Source: Rhodovulum euryhalinum (GTDB lineage Bacteria > Pseudomonadota > Alphaproteobacteria > Rhodobacterales > Rhodobacteraceae). Taken from it: a DNA stretch of 64,000 nt. The notes under the pieces are model-generated. The model was not told the DNA's origin. It was given only the letters and a program-made list of their open reading frames with translations, and made no database searches. Below are positions 21,214-29,978 of the stretch, one piece after another (position 1 is the stretch's first letter; every line of letters starts with the position of its first letter). Location: assembly GCF_004342445.1 (NCBI RefSeq), contig NZ_SLWW01000002.1:186001-250000 (forward strand). Reading direction: 5' to 3'. Position numbers and translations under genes: made by a program.

Positions 21214-21539
21214 GCGACCTTGGTGCCGGCCTTGGCCGAGCCGATCAGCAGCGATTTCGACTCGCCATAACAGTCGAGCAGCGCGCCCAGATCGACGGGT
21301 TCACCGCGAGCCAGCCGATGCTCGAGGCCCTGGCAGATCGTGCAGAATTCCTTGAGACCGAGATTCAGCGCAGAGCCGCGGACGAAATGCAGATCCGCCG
21401 GAAGGCAATCGGAGTCCGGCGCCTCGCGCAGCCGGTTCATCACCTCGTCGACCTCTTCGAGGAACAGGTCAAGCACCTCGTCAAAGGCGTCCTCCCCGAC
21501 CTCGGCACGCAGTTCCTCTACCCTGGTCCAGTCGATCAT
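21210..21539 (-). CDS. Histidine phosphotransfer (Hpt) domain protein
   Basis: Small phosphorelay carrier. The 109-residue product is essentially one Hpt four-helix domain. The motif HFVRGSALNLGL places the phosphorylatable histidine at His51, matching HxxxGxxxxxG. ATG 21539 follows an AGAGG-type site; the frame extends 17 codons further without domain features. It is transcribed divergently from the response-regulator/PP2C gene at 21696. A functional pairing is an attractive inference, but no histidine kinase lies in the neighbourhood to feed either protein. Confidence 0.85.
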   Translation of the reverse strand: MIDWTRVEELRAEVGEDAFDEVLDLFLEEVDEVMNRLREAPDSDCLPADLHFVRGSALNLGLKEFCTICQGLEHRLARGEPVDLGALLDCYGESKSLLIGSAKAGTKVA

Positions 21540-21695
21540 CGCACTCTTCACCTCTGGCAGGCCCCCGCCTTGACGTCCAACCATAGGCACCGGGGTTTAA
21601 CGCTGCGTATGCCGGAAGGGAAAAATAGCTCGAAAACGATCTTTCACCGGCCGTTAATCCGCAGCGGGGTATCCCGGTCGAAACCAAGCGCAAGG

Positions 21696-22961
21696 ATGCC
21701 CGTGAACGTCGAGACCGAACACCCGGAATTCCGGCAGGATCCGCCGTCGCTGGTCCGGCTCGTCCTGCTGGTGGACGACAGCCGGCTTCAGCGGCGAATC
21801 CTCCGCGCCTCGCTGGAGCGGTGGGGTTATGCCGTGGCCGAATGTGGTTCCGCCGAAGAGGCGCTGGACATCTGCCGCGAGCGGCCGGTCGACCTGATCA
21901 TCAGCGACTGGATGATGCCGGGCATGAACGGACCCGAATTCTGCAGCGCCTTTCGCGCGTTGCCGCGTGACAGCTATGGCTATTTCATCCTGCTGACCTC
22001 GAAATCCGAGACCGGCGAAATGGTGCACGGCCTCGACGTGGGCGCCGACGAGTTCCTGACCAAGCCCGTCAACGCGAACGAGTTGCGCGCGCGAATCGCC
22101 TCGGGCGAACGCATCCTGAGAATGGAGCATCAGCTACGCGAGCAGAACCGGCTGCTCAGCGCGACGCTGGCGGAACTGCGCACGCTTTACGACGCGATCG
22201 ACCGCGACCTCGTCGAGGCGCGCAAGCTTCAGCAATCGCTGGTGCGCGAACATTCGCGCCGCTTCGGCGCGTCCGAGGTCACGCTGCTGCTGCGGCCCTG
22301 CGGCCATGTGGGCGGCGATCTCGTCGGTTTCTTCCCCGCCGGGGATGGCAAGGTCGGCCTGTTTTCGGTCGATGTCTCGGGGCATGGGATCAGCTCGGCG
22401 ATGGTGACCGCCCGGCTCGCGGGGCTTCTGGTCTCGTCCTCGCCCGATCAGAACCTCGCACTCGAAGGGGGGGAGGACGGTACAATTCATGCCCGCCCAC
22501 CCGAAGAGGTGGTGGAACATCTCAACCGGCTGTTCCTCGAAGAGCTGGAAACCGAGCACTATTTTACCATCCTGCTGGCGCTGGTATCGCTGGATACCGG
22601 CGAGATGCGGTTCGTGCAGGCCGGGCATCCCTATCCGGCGATCCAGCGGGCCGACGGCACGATCGAGTTCCTGGGCGCGGGCGGGCTGCCCGTGGGCCTG
22701 ATTCCCGGTGCCGGTTTCGAGGCCGGCGTCGCGCATCTGGCGCCCGGCGACCGGGTGTTCCTCGCTTCGGACGGGATCACCGAATGTCCCTCTCCGACGG
22801 ACGAACAGCTTGGCGAAGAGGGGCTGTGCCGGCTTCTGAAAACCAACGCGCATGTCCGGGGCGAGGCGTTCTTTGCGGCGATCATGGAAGACCTTGTCGC
22901 CTATGCGGGAACCGCCGACATGCCCGACGACATCTCGGCGGTGCTGTTCGAGTTCGGCTAG
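21696..22961 (+). CDS. Response regulator fused to a PP2C/SpoIIE-type Ser/Thr phosphatase
   Basis: Signalling output protein in which phosphorylation of a receiver is expected to control a protein phosphatase. The 421-residue product has a receiver domain at about 15-135 (LVDDSR, phosphoacceptor Asp in DLIISDWMMPGMNG, TSK, and Lys in FLTKPVNANEL). A coiled-coil linker at about 140-180 (HQLREQNRLLSATLAELRTLYDAI) follows, then a PP2C domain with metal aspartates in GGDLVGFF, FSVDVSGHG, LASDGITE and MPDDISAVLF. ATG 21696 or GTG 21702 may be the start. Such proteins usually act on anti-sigma-factor antagonists; none is encoded here. Confidence 0.9.
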   Translation: MPVNVETEHPEFRQDPPSLVRLVLLVDDSRLQRRILRASLERWGYAVAECGSAEEALDICRERPVDLIISDWMMPGMNGPEFCSAFRALPRDSYGYFILLTSKSETGEMVHGLDVGADEFLTKPVNANELRARIASGERILRMEHQLREQNRLLSATLAELRTLYDAIDRDLVEARKLQQSLVREHSRRFGASEVTLLLRPCGHVGGDLVGFFPAGDGKVGLFSVDVSGHGISSAMVTARLAGLLVSSSPDQNLALEGGEDGTIHARPPEEVVEHLNRLFLEELETEHYFTILLALVSLDTGEMRFVQAGHPYPAIQRADGTIEFLGAGGLPVGLIPGAGFEAGVAHLAPGDRVFLASDGITECPSPTDEQLGEEGLCRLLKTNAHVRGEAFFAAIMEDLVAYAGTADMPDDISAVLFEFG

Positions 22962-23404
22962 CGCGTCCAGCCCAGAAAGCGCGCGACGAAATGCCGGTCG
23001 CCCGCATTCCCGAGCCGGGCCAGCGCCTCTTCGGGTGCCATCCAGAAGGCCGAATGTCCGGGCTCGCGCGGGGCCCCATGGGCGCGGACCGGGCGGGCAA
23101 GGTAGATGCTGCAAAGCTTCTCGGCCCAGAGGTCGTATTCCGGCATGTAGGTGAACCGCCGGAACGCGCCCAGCCGCCGGGTGACGTCGATGCGCCATCC
23201 GGTTTCCTCGAACACCTCGCGATGCAGCGCCGTCAGGGGTGATTCGCCGGGGTCGATCCCGCCGCCTGGCAGCTGGAATTCGGGGATCGGCTCTTGCTGA
23301 TGCGTGACCAGCAGCGCGCCATCGCGTTCCAGCACGGCATAGGCCCCGGGCCGCATCCGATACCGCCGGTCCGACTGCACCGCCTCGCCGAATCGCCTGA
23401 TCAT
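22958..23404 (-). CDS. NUDIX hydrolase
   Basis: Predicted nucleoside-diphosphate-X hydrolase of unspecified substrate. The 148-residue product has the NUDIX box GGGIDPGESPLTALHREVFEETGWRI with the expected E-x-x-E-E helix. The N-terminus MIRRFGEAVQSDRRYRMRPGAYAVL precedes the fold and ATG 23404 gives a complete domain. It is convergent with the response-regulator/phosphatase gene (shared CTAG) and divergent from hslO, so it may share the control region at 23405-23480. Substrate cannot be deduced from the sequence. Confidence 0.85.
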   Translation of the reverse strand: MIRRFGEAVQSDRRYRMRPGAYAVLERDGALLVTHQQEPIPEFQLPGGGIDPGESPLTALHREVFEETGWRIDVTRRLGAFRRFTYMPEYDLWAEKLCSIYLARPVRAHGAPREPGHSAFWMAPEEALARLGNAGDRHFVARFLGWTR

Positions 23405-23415
23405 GCCCACCCCCT

Positions 23416-23444
23416 TTGTGCTCGGGACGCGGCATCTATATAAG
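23416..23444 (+). promoter_or_regulatory. Candidate promoter of hslO, RpoH-like
   Basis: TTG at 23416-23418 and TCTATATAAG at 23435-23444 resemble the alphaproteobacterial RpoH pattern (CTTG, 17-18 bp, CYTATNTNNG). They differ by one base in the -10 and a 16-bp spacer. Reading TATATA as a sigma70 -10 is equally possible. Heat-shock control would suit an Hsp33 gene. Confidence 0.4.
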
Positions 23445-23480
23445 GCCCGTGGGCCGACGCACAGTGCCAAGGAAAACCCC

Positions 23481-24482
23481 ATGTCCATCGGATCGCAGAT
23501 CGCCTGGGACGATACCGTCCTGCCCTTCCAGCTTGACCGCAGCGATATCCGCGGGCGGGTCGCGCGGCTGGACGGTGTGCTGGACCAGGTGCTGGCGCAG
23601 CACAGCTACCCGCCCGCGATCGAGGCGCTGGTGGCCGAGGCGGCGCTGCTGACCGCGCTGATCGGTCAGACAATCAAGCTGCGCTGGAAGCTGTCGTTGC
23701 AGGTGCGGGGCGACGGACCAGCCCGACTGATCGCCACCGACTACTACGCGCCGGCCGAGGACGGGGCGCCTGCCCTGATCCGCGCCTATGCCAGTTTCGA
23801 CGCCGGGCGGCTGGCCGAGGGGGCCGACCCGTTCCGGCAGATCGGCACCGGCTATTTCGCGATGCTGATCGATCAGGGCCGGGACATGGTGCCCTACCAG
23901 GGCATTACCCCGATCTCCGGCGGCTCGCTTGCGTCCTGCGCCGAGACCTATTTCGCGCAGTCCGAGCAGCTGCCGACGCGCTTTGCCCTCAGCTTCGGGC
24001 GGACCCGGCTTCCCGGCCAGGCCGAGCGCTGGCGCGCCGGCGGCGTGATGTTGCAGATGATGCCCGAGGCGTCGATCCCGGCCGCGGGCGAAGGCGGCAG
24101 CGGCGAGTCGGGGCTGTTGCATGCCGACGATATCCTCGGGGGCGACGAGGCCGAGGCCTGGACCCGGGCGAACTTGCTGCTCGATACGGTCGAGGACATG
24201 GAACTGATCGGCCCGGTCGTGCAGCCGACCGAACTGCTGGTAAGGCTGTTCCACGAGGAACGCCCGCGCGTCTTCGACCCGCAGCCCGTGCAGTTCGGCT
24301 GTACCTGTTCCGAGGATCGCGTCCGGCAAAGCCTGTCCATCTACTCGGCCAAGGATATCGGCCACATGACCACGGACGAGGGCATTGTCACCGCCGATTG
24401 CCAGTTCTGCGGCGCCCATTACGAGCTGGACCCGGCGACCCTGGGCTTCGAAGCCGAGAAGGGCCGCGATGGCGGGGAATGA
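23481..24482 (+). CDS. hslO: 33 kDa redox-activated chaperone Hsp33
   Basis: Holdase chaperone switched on by oxidation of a zinc-bound cysteine cluster. The 333-residue product has the N-terminal Hsp33 fold (ALLTALIGQTIKLRWKLSLQVRGDGP) and the C-terminal redox switch FGCTCSEDRV plus CQFCGAHYEL, giving the CxC and CxxC zinc ligands. ATG 23481 is preceded by AAGGAAAA. A TATATAAG element lies about 40 bp upstream. The 3' end overlaps the next NUDIX gene by 14 bp, so hslO, that gene and the CCA-enzyme gene probably form one transcript. Confidence 0.95.
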   Translation: MSIGSQIAWDDTVLPFQLDRSDIRGRVARLDGVLDQVLAQHSYPPAIEALVAEAALLTALIGQTIKLRWKLSLQVRGDGPARLIATDYYAPAEDGAPALIRAYASFDAGRLAEGADPFRQIGTGYFAMLIDQGRDMVPYQGITPISGGSLASCAETYFAQSEQLPTRFALSFGRTRLPGQAERWRAGGVMLQMMPEASIPAAGEGGSGESGLLHADDILGGDEAEAWTRANLLLDTVEDMELIGPVVQPTELLVRLFHEERPRVFDPQPVQFGCTCSEDRVRQSLSIYSAKDIGHMTTDEGIVTADCQFCGAHYELDPATLGFEAEKGRDGGE

Positions 24483-25071
24483 TCCGCTGGGCGCCCTGCG
24501 CGCGGCGCTGGCCCGGCCGGGCGGCGAGACATCCGACCACGATCTCAACCCCGATTTCGTGATGCCCGAGGGCCGCGTGCTGCGCGCCGCCGCGGTGCTG
24601 GTTCCGATCCGGCCGGCGCCTTCGGGTCTTCGGGTGATCCTGACCAAGCGGTCCTCACGGCTCAGGCACCACCCGGGCCAGATCGCCTTTCCCGGGGGCA
24701 AGCTGGACGAGGGCGACGATGGGCCGGTCGGTGCCGCCCTTCGGGAATCGCACGAAGAGATCGGCCTGCCGCCCGGGCTGGTCGAGGTGCTCGGCACGCT
24801 GCCGCCACACGAGACCGTCACGGGCTTCACCGTCACCCCGGTTCTGGGCCATGTTCGGGATGCTTTCGATCCGGTCCCCGAGGCCGGAGAGGTGGACGAG
24901 GTGTTCGAGGTGCCGTTCGACCATGTGATGGACCCCGCGCGGTTCGCGGTCCAGTCGCGGATCTGGCGGGGTCAGCGGCGGCACTATTACACGGTGCCCT
25001 ATGGTCCCTACTACATCTGGGGCGCGACCGCGCGCATCCTGCGCGCGCTGGCCGACCGGGTGGCGCGATGA
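24469..25071 (+). CDS. CoA pyrophosphatase-type NUDIX hydrolase
   Basis: Probably hydrolyses coenzyme A or related nucleotides to 3',5'-ADP and phosphopantetheine. The 200-residue protein has the UPF0035/CoAse signature KRSSRLRHHPGQIAFPGGK immediately before the NUDIX box GGKLDEGDDGPVGAALRESHEEIGL, the combination that marks the NudL/CoAse group. ATG 24469 lies inside the end of hslO, and the stop overlaps the next gene (ATGA). Substrate specificity is assigned by family signature only. Confidence 0.85.
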   Translation: MAGNDPLGALRAALARPGGETSDHDLNPDFVMPEGRVLRAAAVLVPIRPAPSGLRVILTKRSSRLRHHPGQIAFPGGKLDEGDDGPVGAALRESHEEIGLPPGLVEVLGTLPPHETVTGFTVTPVLGHVRDAFDPVPEAGEVDEVFEVPFDHVMDPARFAVQSRIWRGQRRHYYTVPYGPYYIWGATARILRALADRVAR

Positions 25072-26219
25072 TTCGGGTCGAGGGCGACTGGTTCTTCGCC
25101 GATCACACCCAGGCGGTGTGCCGGATGCTGACTGACGCCGGACATCTGGCGCTGTTCGTCGGCGGCTGCGTGCGCAACGCGCTTCTGGGCGCCGCGGTGA
25201 CGGATATCGACATCGCCACCGATGCGCGCCCCGAACGGGTGATGGACCTGGCCGAGGCCTTGGGGTTGAAGGCCGTGCCGACCGGGTTCGAGCATGGCAC
25301 GGTGACGGTCGTGGCCGGCCATCTGCCGCACGAGGTCACGACCTTTCGCCGCGATGTCGAGACCTTCGGGCGGCATGCGGTGGTCGCCTTTGCCGACACC
25401 GCCGAAGAGGACGCCCACCGTCGCGACTTCACGATGAACGCGCTTTACGCCACGCCGACAGGCGAGGTGATCGATCCGCTGGGCGGACTGCCCGACCTGA
25501 TCGCCCGGCGGGTGCGGTTCATCGACGACGCCGATGCGCGCATCCGCGAGGATTACCTGCGCATCCTGCGGTTTTTCCGGTTCCATGCCTGGTATGGCGA
25601 CCCCGAGGGCGGGCTTGACGCCGAGGGGCTGGCGGCCTGCGCGGCCAACACCGGCGGGCTGGCACAGCTTTCGCGGGAACGGGTTGGCGGCGAGATCCGG
25701 AAACTTCTCTCTGCGCCCGATCCCGGCCAGAGCGTTGCGGCCATGGCCCGTTGCGGCGTGCTGGCGCATACCTTGCCCGGGTCCGATCCGGCGCTTTTGC
25801 CCGTGCTTCTGCACATGGAAGCGGCGTGGGGGCAGGCGCCGGACCCGATCCGGCGCCTTGCGATCATGGGTGGCGACGACCATGCCGAGCGGTTGCGCCT
25901 CAGCAAGGCCGAGGCGCGACGGCTTGACCGGCTGCGCGCGGCGATGGGCGCGGCCGAACCTGCCGAGGCGCTGGGCTACCGGCTGGGCGCCGACGATGCC
26001 CGCGACGCGGTGCTGTTGCGCGCGGCCGCAACCGGGTGCGAGCCCATTGCCGACACGCCTGCGCGCATCGAACATGGCGCCGCTGCCAAGTTTCCGCTGT
26101 CCGCGCGGGACCTGATGCCGGGCCTTTCGGGGCCCGCACTGGGCGAGCGGCTGAAGCAGCTGGAGGAGCGGTGGATCGCGTCGGGCTTTACCCTGACAAG
26201 GGAGCAGTTGCTTGGCTAG
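25068..26219 (+). CDS. cca: CCA tRNA nucleotidyltransferase / poly(A) polymerase family
   Basis: Adds or repairs the 3' CCA of tRNA, or possibly polyadenylates RNA. The 383-residue product has the class II nucleotidyltransferase head (LFVGGCVRNALLGAAVTDIDIATDA, with the catalytic DxD), the ribose/template region RRDFTMNAL, and EDYLRILRFFRFHA of the neck. It is similar in length to alphaproteobacterial CCA enzymes and lacks the E. coli HD domain. Class II sequences cannot be split reliably into CCA and poly(A) enzymes by eye; CCA-adding is favoured from alphaproteobacterial precedent. It overlaps the preceding NUDIX gene by ATGA. Confidence 0.88.
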   Translation: MIRVEGDWFFADHTQAVCRMLTDAGHLALFVGGCVRNALLGAAVTDIDIATDARPERVMDLAEALGLKAVPTGFEHGTVTVVAGHLPHEVTTFRRDVETFGRHAVVAFADTAEEDAHRRDFTMNALYATPTGEVIDPLGGLPDLIARRVRFIDDADARIREDYLRILRFFRFHAWYGDPEGGLDAEGLAACAANTGGLAQLSRERVGGEIRKLLSAPDPGQSVAAMARCGVLAHTLPGSDPALLPVLLHMEAAWGQAPDPIRRLAIMGGDDHAERLRLSKAEARRLDRLRAAMGAAEPAEALGYRLGADDARDAVLLRAAATGCEPIADTPARIEHGAAAKFPLSARDLMPGLSGPALGERLKQLEERWIASGFTLTREQLLG

Positions 26220-26252
26220 GCGGAACCCCGGATCGGGCCGGGTCAGAGACGC

Positions 26253-26837
26253 ATGATGCTCGACCCGCTTTACCTCTTTGTCTTCGCGGGGCTGTTCTCG
26301 CCGGGGCCGAACGTGATCCTGCTGACCGCGTCGGGCGCAAGGTTCGGGTTCCGCCGCACGCTGCCCCATGTGGCGGGGGTGGTCGTGGGGGTGGGCATCA
26401 CCTCGGCGCTGACCGCGCTGGGGATCGGAGCGTTGATCCTGTCCCACCCGGCGCTGGCCAGTCTTCTGCGCCTGCTGGCGGCGGGCTGGATCCTCTGGAT
26501 GGCGTGGAAGCTGCTCACCGCCATGCGGCAACCCCGTGCCGAGGCCGGGCACCGCCCCTTTACCTTTTTCGAAGCGGTGCTGTTCCAATGGGTGAACCCC
26601 AAGGTCTGGGCGATCGCGCTGGCCGCCGCTTCGGGCCATGCCGCCGGGCTGGGCCCCTGGGGCGAGGCGCTGCGGATCGGGTCGGCGTTCTCGGGGATCA
26701 ACCTTTTCGTCTGCCTGTTCTGGTCGTTTGCCGGGTCGCTTCTGACCTATCTGTTGACCAGCGAACGGGCCTGGCGGCTGTTCATGGGCAGTATGGCGCT
26801 TGCGCTTGCGGCTTCGGCGGGGATGGTGGTCCTCTAG
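26253..26837 (+). CDS. LysE/RhtB-family amino acid exporter
   Basis: Small inner-membrane exporter of amino acids or homoserine-lactone-like compounds. The 194-residue product has about six hydrophobic segments and the family N-terminal signature FAGLFSPGPNVILLTASGARFG (Pro-Gly-Pro), plus FQWVNPKVW near residue 110. It starts 33 bp after the CCA-enzyme stop and 50 bp before the ABC exporter gene. Substrate is unknown. Confidence 0.88.
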   Translation: MMLDPLYLFVFAGLFSPGPNVILLTASGARFGFRRTLPHVAGVVVGVGITSALTALGIGALILSHPALASLLRLLAAGWILWMAWKLLTAMRQPRAEAGHRPFTFFEAVLFQWVNPKVWAIALAAASGHAAGLGPWGEALRIGSAFSGINLFVCLFWSFAGSLLTYLLTSERAWRLFMGSMALALAASAGMVVL

Positions 26838-26887
26838 GTCCGGCCGGTCTATAGTTTCCACCCGTACAGCGCGAAGGCCAACGCTCC

Positions 26888-28729
26888 GTGTTCCGTTTTT
26901 TCGAGACCCTCGTCGACCCCTTCATGCCCTACGAACAATCCGACGTCCCACCCGGGCGTCTGGGGCCGTTTCTGTGGACTTATGCGCGGCCGTTCCGCCG
27001 GATCTTCGCGGTGGCGATCCTGCTTTCGATCGTCGTGGCGGCGGTCGAGGTCTGGCTGATCCATGCGATGGGGCGTGTGGTCGACATCCTGTCGACCGGC
27101 ACGCCCGCGCAGGTCTGGGACGAGCAGGGCGGGTTCCTGATCGCGCTGGCGGTGCTGATCCTGTTGGTGCGGCCAGTGCTTCAGGGAATGGATACGGCGA
27201 TTCTGAACAACGGCGTCATGCCCAATTTCGGCACGCTGATCCGATGGCGGTCGCATGCCCATGTGCTGCGCCAGTCGGTCGGCTGGTTCGAGAACGATTT
27301 CGCGGGCCGGATCGCCAACCGGATCATGCAGACGCCACCTGCCGCGGGCGAGGCGGTGTTCCAGGTGTTCGATGCCATCGCCTTTGCCGTGGCCTACACC
27401 CTGGGCGCCGTGATCCTGCTGAACCAGGCGGACCCGCGGCTGGCGCTGCCGCTGCTGCTTTGGCTGGTGCTTTATGCCGGGCTGGTGCGGTGGACGATCA
27501 CGCGTGTCGGCCCCGCGTCCAAGGCCGCGTCGGATGCGCGCAGCGCCGTCACGGGTCGGGTGGTGGACGCCTATACCAACATCCACTCGGTCAAGCTGTT
27601 CGCCCATCACGACCGGGAACTGGCCTATGCGCGCGAAGCGATCGAGGAAACCCGCCGCACCTTTGCCATCGAGATGCGCATCTTCACCAAGATGGACATC
27701 GCGCTGACCGCGCTGAACGGTCTTTTGATCGTGGGCGTGGTGGGCTGGGCCATCGCGCTGTGGATGCAGGGCTCTGCCAGTGTCGGCGTGGTGGCGGCTG
27801 CGACCGCGCTGACCCTGCGGCTAAGCGCGATGACCGGCTGGATCATCTGGGCGATGTCGAGCTTCTTCCGTTCGTTGGGGGTGGTGGCGGAGGGGATGGA
27901 AACCATCGCCCAGCCGATCACCCTGACCGACGCGCCGGATGCCCGGCCGCTGGATTTCCGGACGGGCGAAATCCGGATTCAGTCTCTGACTCACCACTAT
28001 GGGCGGGGCAGCGGCGGGCTGGAGGGGATCGACCTGACCATCGCGCCGGGCGAGAAGGTGGGCCTTGTCGGCCGGTCCGGGGCGGGCAAGTCGACGCTGG
28101 TCAAGCTTTTGCTCCGGTTCTACGACGCCGAAGGCGGGCGCATCCTGATCGACGGTCAGGACATCGCCCGCGTGACGCAGGAATCGCTGCGCCGCCATAT
28201 CGGCATGGTCAGCCAGGATTCCAGCCTGATGCATCGCTCGGTGCGGGACAACATCCTCTACGGCCGTCCCGAAGCCAGCGAGGACGAGATGATTTCGGCC
28301 GCAGAACGGGCCGAGGCGCATGGCTTTGTCCTGGACCTGCAGGATCCCGAGGGGCGGCGCGGTTATGACGCCCATGTGGGCGAACGGGGGGTCAAGCTGT
28401 CGGGCGGGCAGCGCCAGCGGGTGACGCTGGCGCGCGTGATCCTGAAGGATGCGCCGATCCTGGTGCTGGACGAGGCGACGTCCGCGCTGGACTCCGAGGT
28501 CGAGGCGGCGATCCAGGAAACGCTTTACGGCGTGATGGAGGGCAAGACTGTGATCGCCATCGCTCACCGTCTGTCGACCATCGCGCATATGGACCGGATC
28601 GTGGTGCTGGACGATGGCCGCATCGTCGAAGAGGGGCGTCACGCCGAACTGCTGGCGCGCAACGGGCTTTACGCCCGCTTCTGGGCCCGCCAGTCCGGCG
28701 GGTTCATCGGCACGGAGGCGGCCGAGTGA
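26888..28729 (+). CDS. ABC exporter, fused permease-ATPase
   Basis: MsbA/HMT-type half-transporter that should work as a homodimer. The 613-residue protein has six transmembrane segments in the first 330 residues. The nucleotide-binding domain follows (Walker A GLVGRSGAGKST at about 395, Q-loop VSQDSSLMHRSV, signature LSGGQRQR, Walker B ILVLDEATSALDS, H-loop IAHRLSTI). The start is GTG 26888. The stop overlaps the rRNA-methyltransferase start by four bases (GTGA). Substrate is not evident: lipid, drug or metal-conjugate export are all possible. Confidence 0.9.
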   Translation: MFRFFETLVDPFMPYEQSDVPPGRLGPFLWTYARPFRRIFAVAILLSIVVAAVEVWLIHAMGRVVDILSTGTPAQVWDEQGGFLIALAVLILLVRPVLQGMDTAILNNGVMPNFGTLIRWRSHAHVLRQSVGWFENDFAGRIANRIMQTPPAAGEAVFQVFDAIAFAVAYTLGAVILLNQADPRLALPLLLWLVLYAGLVRWTITRVGPASKAASDARSAVTGRVVDAYTNIHSVKLFAHHDRELAYAREAIEETRRTFAIEMRIFTKMDIALTALNGLLIVGVVGWAIALWMQGSASVGVVAAATALTLRLSAMTGWIIWAMSSFFRSLGVVAEGMETIAQPITLTDAPDARPLDFRTGEIRIQSLTHHYGRGSGGLEGIDLTIAPGEKVGLVGRSGAGKSTLVKLLLRFYDAEGGRILIDGQDIARVTQESLRRHIGMVSQDSSLMHRSVRDNILYGRPEASEDEMISAAERAEAHGFVLDLQDPEGRRGYDAHVGERGVKLSGGQRQRVTLARVILKDAPILVLDEATSALDSEVEAAIQETLYGVMEGKTVIAIAHRLSTIAHMDRIVVLDDGRIVEEGRHAELLARNGLYARFWARQSGGFIGTEAAE

Positions 28730-29949
28730 GCCACCGGATCGACCGGCTGAGCCTGCGCGGCGAGGGGCTGACAGCCGAGGGTGTGACCGTCGCGCTGGCC
28801 CTGCCGGGCGAAGTGGTCGAGGGCGAGATCGCGGAGGGGCGCATTGCCCGTCCGCGGATCCTCTCGCCGGTCCCGGACCGCGTGCGCCCGCCCTGCGCCC
28901 ATTTCGCCAGTTGCGGGGGGTGCGCGCTGCAACATGCCAGTGACGCCTTCGTGGCGCAGTGGAAGACCGGGGTGGTCGAAGCCGCCCTTGCCGGACAGGG
29001 CCTGTCGGCGCCCATGCGGCCGATCCATACCTCCGCGCCTGCCAGCCGCAGGCGCGCGGTGCTTGCCGGGCGGCGCATGAAAAAGGGCGTTCTGGTGGGA
29101 TTCCATGCCCGGGCCTCGGACCAGATCGTGGCGATCCCCGAGTGCCGGTTGCTGCATCCCGACCTTATGGCCGCCCTGCCCGCCTGCGAAGAGCTGACGG
29201 CGATGGGGGCCTCGCGCAAGGGCGAGGTCACGCTGACCCTTACCCGGTCCGGAGACGGGGTCGATCTGGCCGTCGATGGCGGCAAGCCGCTGGACGAGGC
29301 GTTGCGTATCGGGCTTGCCGGAATTGCAGGGCGGCACGGGCTGGCGCGGCTGACCTGGGCCGGTGAGACGGTGGCGGCCCGCTGCCCGCCTCGACAACGG
29401 ATGGGTTCTGCGCATGTCGTCCCGCCCCCCGGCGCGTTCCTGCAGGCGACCGAGGACGGGCAGGCGGCGCTGACCACCGCCGTCCGCGAGGCCATAGAGG
29501 GTGCGCGGCGGATCGCCGACCTGTTCGCAGGGTGCGGTACCTTCGCCCTGCCGCTGGCCGAAGCCGCCGAGGTCCATGCCGTCGAAGGTGACGCCGCGAT
29601 GCTGGCCGCGCTGGACGCGGGCTGGCGGGGCACACCGGGGCTGAAGCGCGTCACCCACGAGGCACGCGACCTGTTCCGCCGTCCGCTGCGCCGCGACGAG
29701 CTCAACCGCTTTGACGCCGTTGTGCTGGACCCGCCGCGGGCGGGTGCAGAGGCGCAGGTGGCCGAGATCGCAGGTTCGGGCCCGGCCCGCGTGGCCTATG
29801 TCTCGTGCAATCCCGTGACCTTCGCGCGCGACGCGAAACGGCTCTGTTCCGCGGGATTCCGCCTCGACTGGGTGCAGGTCGCCGACCAGTTCCGCTGGTC
29901 GGCCCATGTGGAGCTTGCCGCGGCGTTCTGCCGGGCCCATATCGCCTGA
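28726..29949 (+). CDS. RNA (uracil-5-)-methyltransferase, RlmD/TrmA family
   Basis: SAM-dependent enzyme that makes m5U in rRNA or tRNA. The 407-residue product has an N-terminal TRAM-like segment and an iron-sulfur motif PPCAHFASCGGCALQH (Cys at about 57, 63, 66, with a later Cys). Next come SAM motif I LFAGCGTFALPLAE, VVLDPPRAGAEA, and the catalytic YVSCNPVTFARD with nucleophilic Cys. It resembles RlmD/RlmC more than TrmA because of the cluster, but target uridine is unproven. It overlaps the ABC exporter stop. Confidence 0.88.
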   Translation: MSHRIDRLSLRGEGLTAEGVTVALALPGEVVEGEIAEGRIARPRILSPVPDRVRPPCAHFASCGGCALQHASDAFVAQWKTGVVEAALAGQGLSAPMRPIHTSAPASRRRAVLAGRRMKKGVLVGFHARASDQIVAIPECRLLHPDLMAALPACEELTAMGASRKGEVTLTLTRSGDGVDLAVDGGKPLDEALRIGLAGIAGRHGLARLTWAGETVAARCPPRQRMGSAHVVPPPGAFLQATEDGQAALTTAVREAIEGARRIADLFAGCGTFALPLAEAAEVHAVEGDAAMLAALDAGWRGTPGLKRVTHEARDLFRRPLRRDELNRFDAVVLDPPRAGAEAQVAEIAGSGPARVAYVSCNPVTFARDAKRLCSAGFRLDWVQVADQFRWSAHVELAAAFCRAHIA

Positions 29950-29978
29950 CGGACCGGTTAACCATTTCGGGTGGGGCG

